Positions 58,986-64,000 of a stretch of DNA of 64,000 nucleotides are shown here, in pieces (the stretch's first letter is position 1; each line of letters opens with the position of its first letter). Both the position numbers and the translations under genes were made by a program. This DNA comes from Echinococcus granulosus (taxonomy: Eukaryota; Platyhelminthes; Cestoda; Cyclophyllidea; Taeniidae): the NCBI RefSeq assembly GCF_000524195.1, contig NW_020170402.1, positions 274,879 through 338,878 on the forward strand, read 5' to 3'. Below the pieces are notes generated by a model that saw only the letters and a list, made by a program, of their open reading frames with translations, had not been told where the DNA came from and made no database searches.

Positions 58986-59204
58986 TAAATCTAGTTTGAT
59001 TTCACCGAGTTTTGCTAGCAGAGAATAGTGTAGAACCTCGATTAACCACTATTGTTCATCCTGAGTGCGGAACAATGGAACTTTGAACTCTGAAGTCCAA
59101 CATAATCTGGGAACACTCCCTACCGGTAATCATAGAAATGCCAATTCCTCAAGGAATTCCCGAGGCTACTGAATTTGGGAATAAATATCTGGTATTCCTT
59201 CTTC

Positions 59205-60060
59205 TTCTACAGCGCCCCTAGTCTTGCCTGAGGACGAAAGACCTCATAGTACTTGGGCAGAATATGTTGCCGACGTACAGAAGGTTTAGCGAGCTAATGG
59301 CATGGCCTGGGGGACAGGGCGCCCAGCAAAAGCACATGGCCGTGCTTTTCGGTGCCAGCATAACCCAAGCGAGGAGTTAAGTAAACAATCAAAGTATTTC
59401 ATGGCCTCCCTCTCCTCTTTTGAGCGCTGTCCACGACGCACCCCTTGGTTAACCTCCCACGTCGACCATCACAATGTTGTCGGTGCTGTAAGCAAAACCA
59501 ACCGCGCCGGTCATTGAAGTTGTGTGCATGTGGGAACTGTATTGGAGGGGGAGGGAATATGCGGGCCATCTCGTAAGCACATCGCTATTTGTAAAAACAC
59601 TGGCAAAAAAGCAGAGTAAGGTTACAAAGGACGAGAACTAACAGGCCCGTAGGGATAAGCTTTTCCGTCTGTTCCTCTTTGCCACCTTTTTCTCACTTTA
59701 TCGCTGTCCACCCGTCTGTCGATCTGGGTTCTATCCCGTTAGTAGAGAGGTGAGGGAGGCATTGCGTGTTTACCTAGTTGACATCTTTATACAGAACATG
59801 GAAGTGGGGTAGTTGCCTAAGGTGGACTTCATCGTCAACCCTTGTTACGGGCATCATATATTCCCCCATCCGCGGCATATGGGCTTCTTCAGAATCACTG
59901 GCATGGTCGGGAGGCCATGCCAGCGAGCTGAAGTACAATGGCGGAGCCTTAAGCGCCAGCATAACCACACCGGGGGGTTAAACAAACAGCCAAAGAATTA
60001 CAATCTCCTTCGTCAGATTTTCGCCCTCTTAAGTACAGTTTTCGTGAGATCAAGGAGAAG
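59205..60060 (+). mobile_element. TRIM-like element with two terminal repeats, best copy
   Basis: The left repeat (59,205-59,410) runs from 'cctgaggacgaaag' through 'gccgacgtacagaagg', 'catggcctgg', 'gtgccagcataacc' and 'aagtaaacaatcaaagtatt'. The internal block includes 'ctctcctcttttgagcgctg', 'catcacaatgttgtcggtg', 'ccaaccgcgccggtcatt', and the polypurine 'ggagggggaggga' at about 59,543. The right repeat (59,860-60,040) has 'catggtcgggaggccatgcc', 'gcggagccttaagcgccagc' and 'gggttaaacaaacagc'. Size is about 850 bp and no protein is encoded. Confidence 0.65.
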
Positions 60061-60884
60061 TCAATCAAAACGAATTTGATAAAGGTCAGATCGCCGGCCC
60101 GCTACGGAACATTTGGACCGTGAGACTAATTGATGGTAGAGGCCATACATCCTGTCGGTCAGAGATTCGCATGAGAGATTATCCTCCAACATAATAATAA
60201 TAAATAATAAACTTAATCGCAAATGAATCACATCCCGCGTAAGCTACCCGAGCTCCCATCCAAAGTGAAAGTCAGCAGGAATGAACTGACAGTAGCTGCA
60301 CCCAAAAGCAACGCACAAACTCAAGAAATAGCAAAACCAATGCCTGACAAATGCGTAATAAAAGCTAAAGCCATCCTCACAGGTTAAAACTTTTGAATCA
60401 AAAGCGGACACCCGTGTGGACTACGTCCGATAACTGAGTTGCTTCAGCTAATCACAAATGAGTTATTTTTCCTTAAAATGAGCCACGCTGTCTAAGCGTT
60501 TAGTGATTGTCTCTTCCAGGCTCAAAAAAAGTCGTGGAACCAGTGATAATCTGAGCCTAGTCTTCCTTCACTTAGCTCGACTCATGGAGATAGCATAACT
60601 ACTCAAATACCAATGACAACGCAAAAGATGGACAATTTTTCGATCCTCAGGGGAATAGCTCATCTATGGGATCATTAGAACAGGGATTTCTCGGGGAAAC
60701 CACTAGAGTAACGATAAAGCACTCATTTCAATCATGTTTGAAAGTTGGCATCCAAAACTCCGAAGTGGTATTATCAGACCTTTTGCCATGCTGTGGATAT
60801 GCATCCCCATCACCGTCCCAACGGGTCATCTTGAGTTGTGCCCACAGAGTTTCGAATTACAATCCATTTCAAATCACTTTTAGT

Positions 60885-61025
60885 CCCTCTGGCACTTAAG
60901 GCTCCGCCAGTGTACTTGTGCTGGGTGGCATAGTCTCCCGGCCATTATTGTAGTCCCCAGCCATTTTCTACGTAGGCAATACATATTCGGTGCCAGCATT
61001 GTCTCCTCCTTTTGTCTCCAGAAAA
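60885..61025 (-). mobile_element. TRIM-like terminal-repeat segment, reverse orientation
   Basis: Read on minus, it gives 'tctggagacaaaaggagg', 'gaatatgtattgcctacg', 'ggccgggagactatgcc' and 'tggcggagccttaagtgcc', matching the plus-strand copies. Confidence 0.58.
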
Positions 61026-62382
61026 GTCTGGAGAAGTTACACTAGCCTCCAATCATTGTGATCTTGGGCCTGCTACTCCGAAATTGTCTTTGCAGGAACA
61101 ACAAAAGTGAACAAACAAATTGCCGGCGAATGGTTTGAGTGAGAGATTTCTCTTCGGCGGATAAATCCAGAGCATAAGCACACCACTTCTCGGGTGGCAG
61201 ACCCTAGCTGAGACTACAAGGAGTAGGTGAATGGTGATGACCGGAAGGAAGTTGCAAAACATGTGAGGTTAAAAAGCAGCCCAGCTCACCGATTATTTAT
61301 AAGCCTACGCCGATAGTGGCTCTTGAATCAAAGTTATTATGAGAGGCATCAGACTCCATTAACAATTAATGGCCTGAGGTGACACACCTTATCGCCCTAT
61401 TCACTAATTTTTCAAGGAAATCGTAAACATTATTCTATCATCAAATGGATTAAATTTCCCAAGGACTGCATCAGTACCTTTGGTGAGATCAAAAAAAAAC
61501 GTTAAATGACGCAAACAAGTCATCGCCATCACGATAACTCAGTACTATCCATAGAAGTGGAGGCGAGCGTGCCTAGACTGAAGGCCATAGCTTCCCTGAA
61601 TGGAAGCACGAGGAAAACCATCCAAAGGCAAATAATGAGGAATCGACGTTTTGGCATGAACCTTCTTCTAGCCAACGACATCCATACGTAAAGTTTAGCT
61701 TGCGTGCTACCAAACGTGGCTGAAGATTACCCCAACCTCTCCTGGGGTTCCCTGTAGACATCAGGAATACTTGGCGCTTCAACTTTAATGGCATTTAATG
61801 CCGCTGAGAAAACACTGGTCACCAAGCCAACCTCATGTAAGAGGCTAGGTTATGAAATATTTGACTTATTACACTTTGAGATTACCAAACACTTTGGTTC
61901 CCTTAAACTATGATTTGAGAACACCCTTCTTCGATTTTTGATCCTTCCGAAGGGATTTTTTGTAGCTATAGAAGTATGAAGCCGTAAAATGTTTCTGAGC
62001 ACTTTAAAAGCTGTTTCGAGGCTTCACAAATCCATGTAGTGTAAACAGATATAAAAGGCACCTAAAAAAGCGGCTTATTATGGCTAGGCAAGTGCATAGC
62101 CCATCAGTCATCAAAAAACAAACTTCAACCGGACGACAGCAACAATGACAGATTAAAATTAATTTTACAGGAAATAACGCAAAAAGTAAAGTCGAAAAGC
62201 CACAACAACACCTCTGAGGCGACTGCCAAAACCTTTGATTTAATTTAAGTCAGAATCCGCAAACAAGACCACTTTTTTGACCCCGAACTCCACCACCAAA
62301 AAGCGACAAACATAAAAGCCAATAATATTTATGTCTAGACCGACGGCGCTGACTAACCACCTCCCCAACTAAAAATAACCAG

Positions 62383-62402
62383 ACACACACACACACACAC
62401 AC
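62383..62402 (+). repeat. CA dinucleotide run
   Basis: Ten CA/AC units, followed by a broken extension to about 62,412, in the 3' flank of the PI3K gene. Confidence 0.9.
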
Positions 62403-62485
62403 GAGCACACACATTGAGTTCGGTTGCATATCTGTATTATCACATATAAATAAAAATGCAAGTCTCTCTGTCGGTACTCTGTTAA

Positions 62486-64000
<1,515 letters not shown>

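Larger units (their letters stand above)
53951..62485. other. Intergenic region crowded with TRIM-like elements
   Basis: 8.5 kb between AMPK beta and the PI3K gene. At least six plus-strand and two minus-strand TRIM-like segments lie here, with none of their open frames recognisable. A CA run is at 62,383-62,402. No host gene exon is supported. Confidence 0.6.

Overview
The window is nuclear DNA from a flatworm, most likely a taeniid tapeworm (Taenia or a close relative). Short secreted helical proteins of the cestode antigen B / Taenia 8-kDa family mark the lineage, and the housekeeping genes are animal-like with GT-AG introns, several under 90 nt. I cannot name the species from sequence alone.

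Layout. 1-5.2 kb is repeat-rich intergenic DNA. 5.3-15.1 kb holds three antigen B-like genes (one minus, two plus), each with a TATA box 50-65 bp before its ATG. 15.1-18.2 kb is intergenic. 18.2-22.5 kb is eIF2A (+), followed after 114 bp by PIGP (+, 22.6-23.7 kb); the convergent gene DDOST (-) lies at 24.1-25.7 kb. 25.7-29.6 kb has no recognised gene. 29.6-35.3 kb is a tight same-strand run of three genes: an unrecognised coiled-coil protein, PPIH (spliceosomal cyclophilin) and TIPIN (replication-fork protection), separated by 97 and 117 bp. 40.2-53.95 kb is the AMPK beta subunit, whose 1.1 kb of coding sequence is spread over 13.7 kb. 54-62.4 kb is rich in short terminal-repeat (TRIM-like) elements. 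62.5 kb to the right end is the 3' part of a class I PI3-kinase catalytic subunit on the minus strand.

Links between genes. PIGP (GPI-anchor synthesis) and DDOST (N-glycosylation) both act at the ER but share no promoter. The two close same-strand runs (eIF2A-PIGP and coiled-coil-PPIH-TIPIN) have AATAAA signals and pyrimidine-AG sites in their gaps, as expected of flatworm polycistronic units resolved by spliced-leader trans-splicing. The most unusual structure is in AMPK beta: near-identical inverted repeats of about 350 bp lie in the two introns around one frame-neutral 171-nt exon, which also has a weak donor and a CT tract right after it. All exon coordinates were read by eye from reading frame, phase and splice sites and have not been checked against transcripts.
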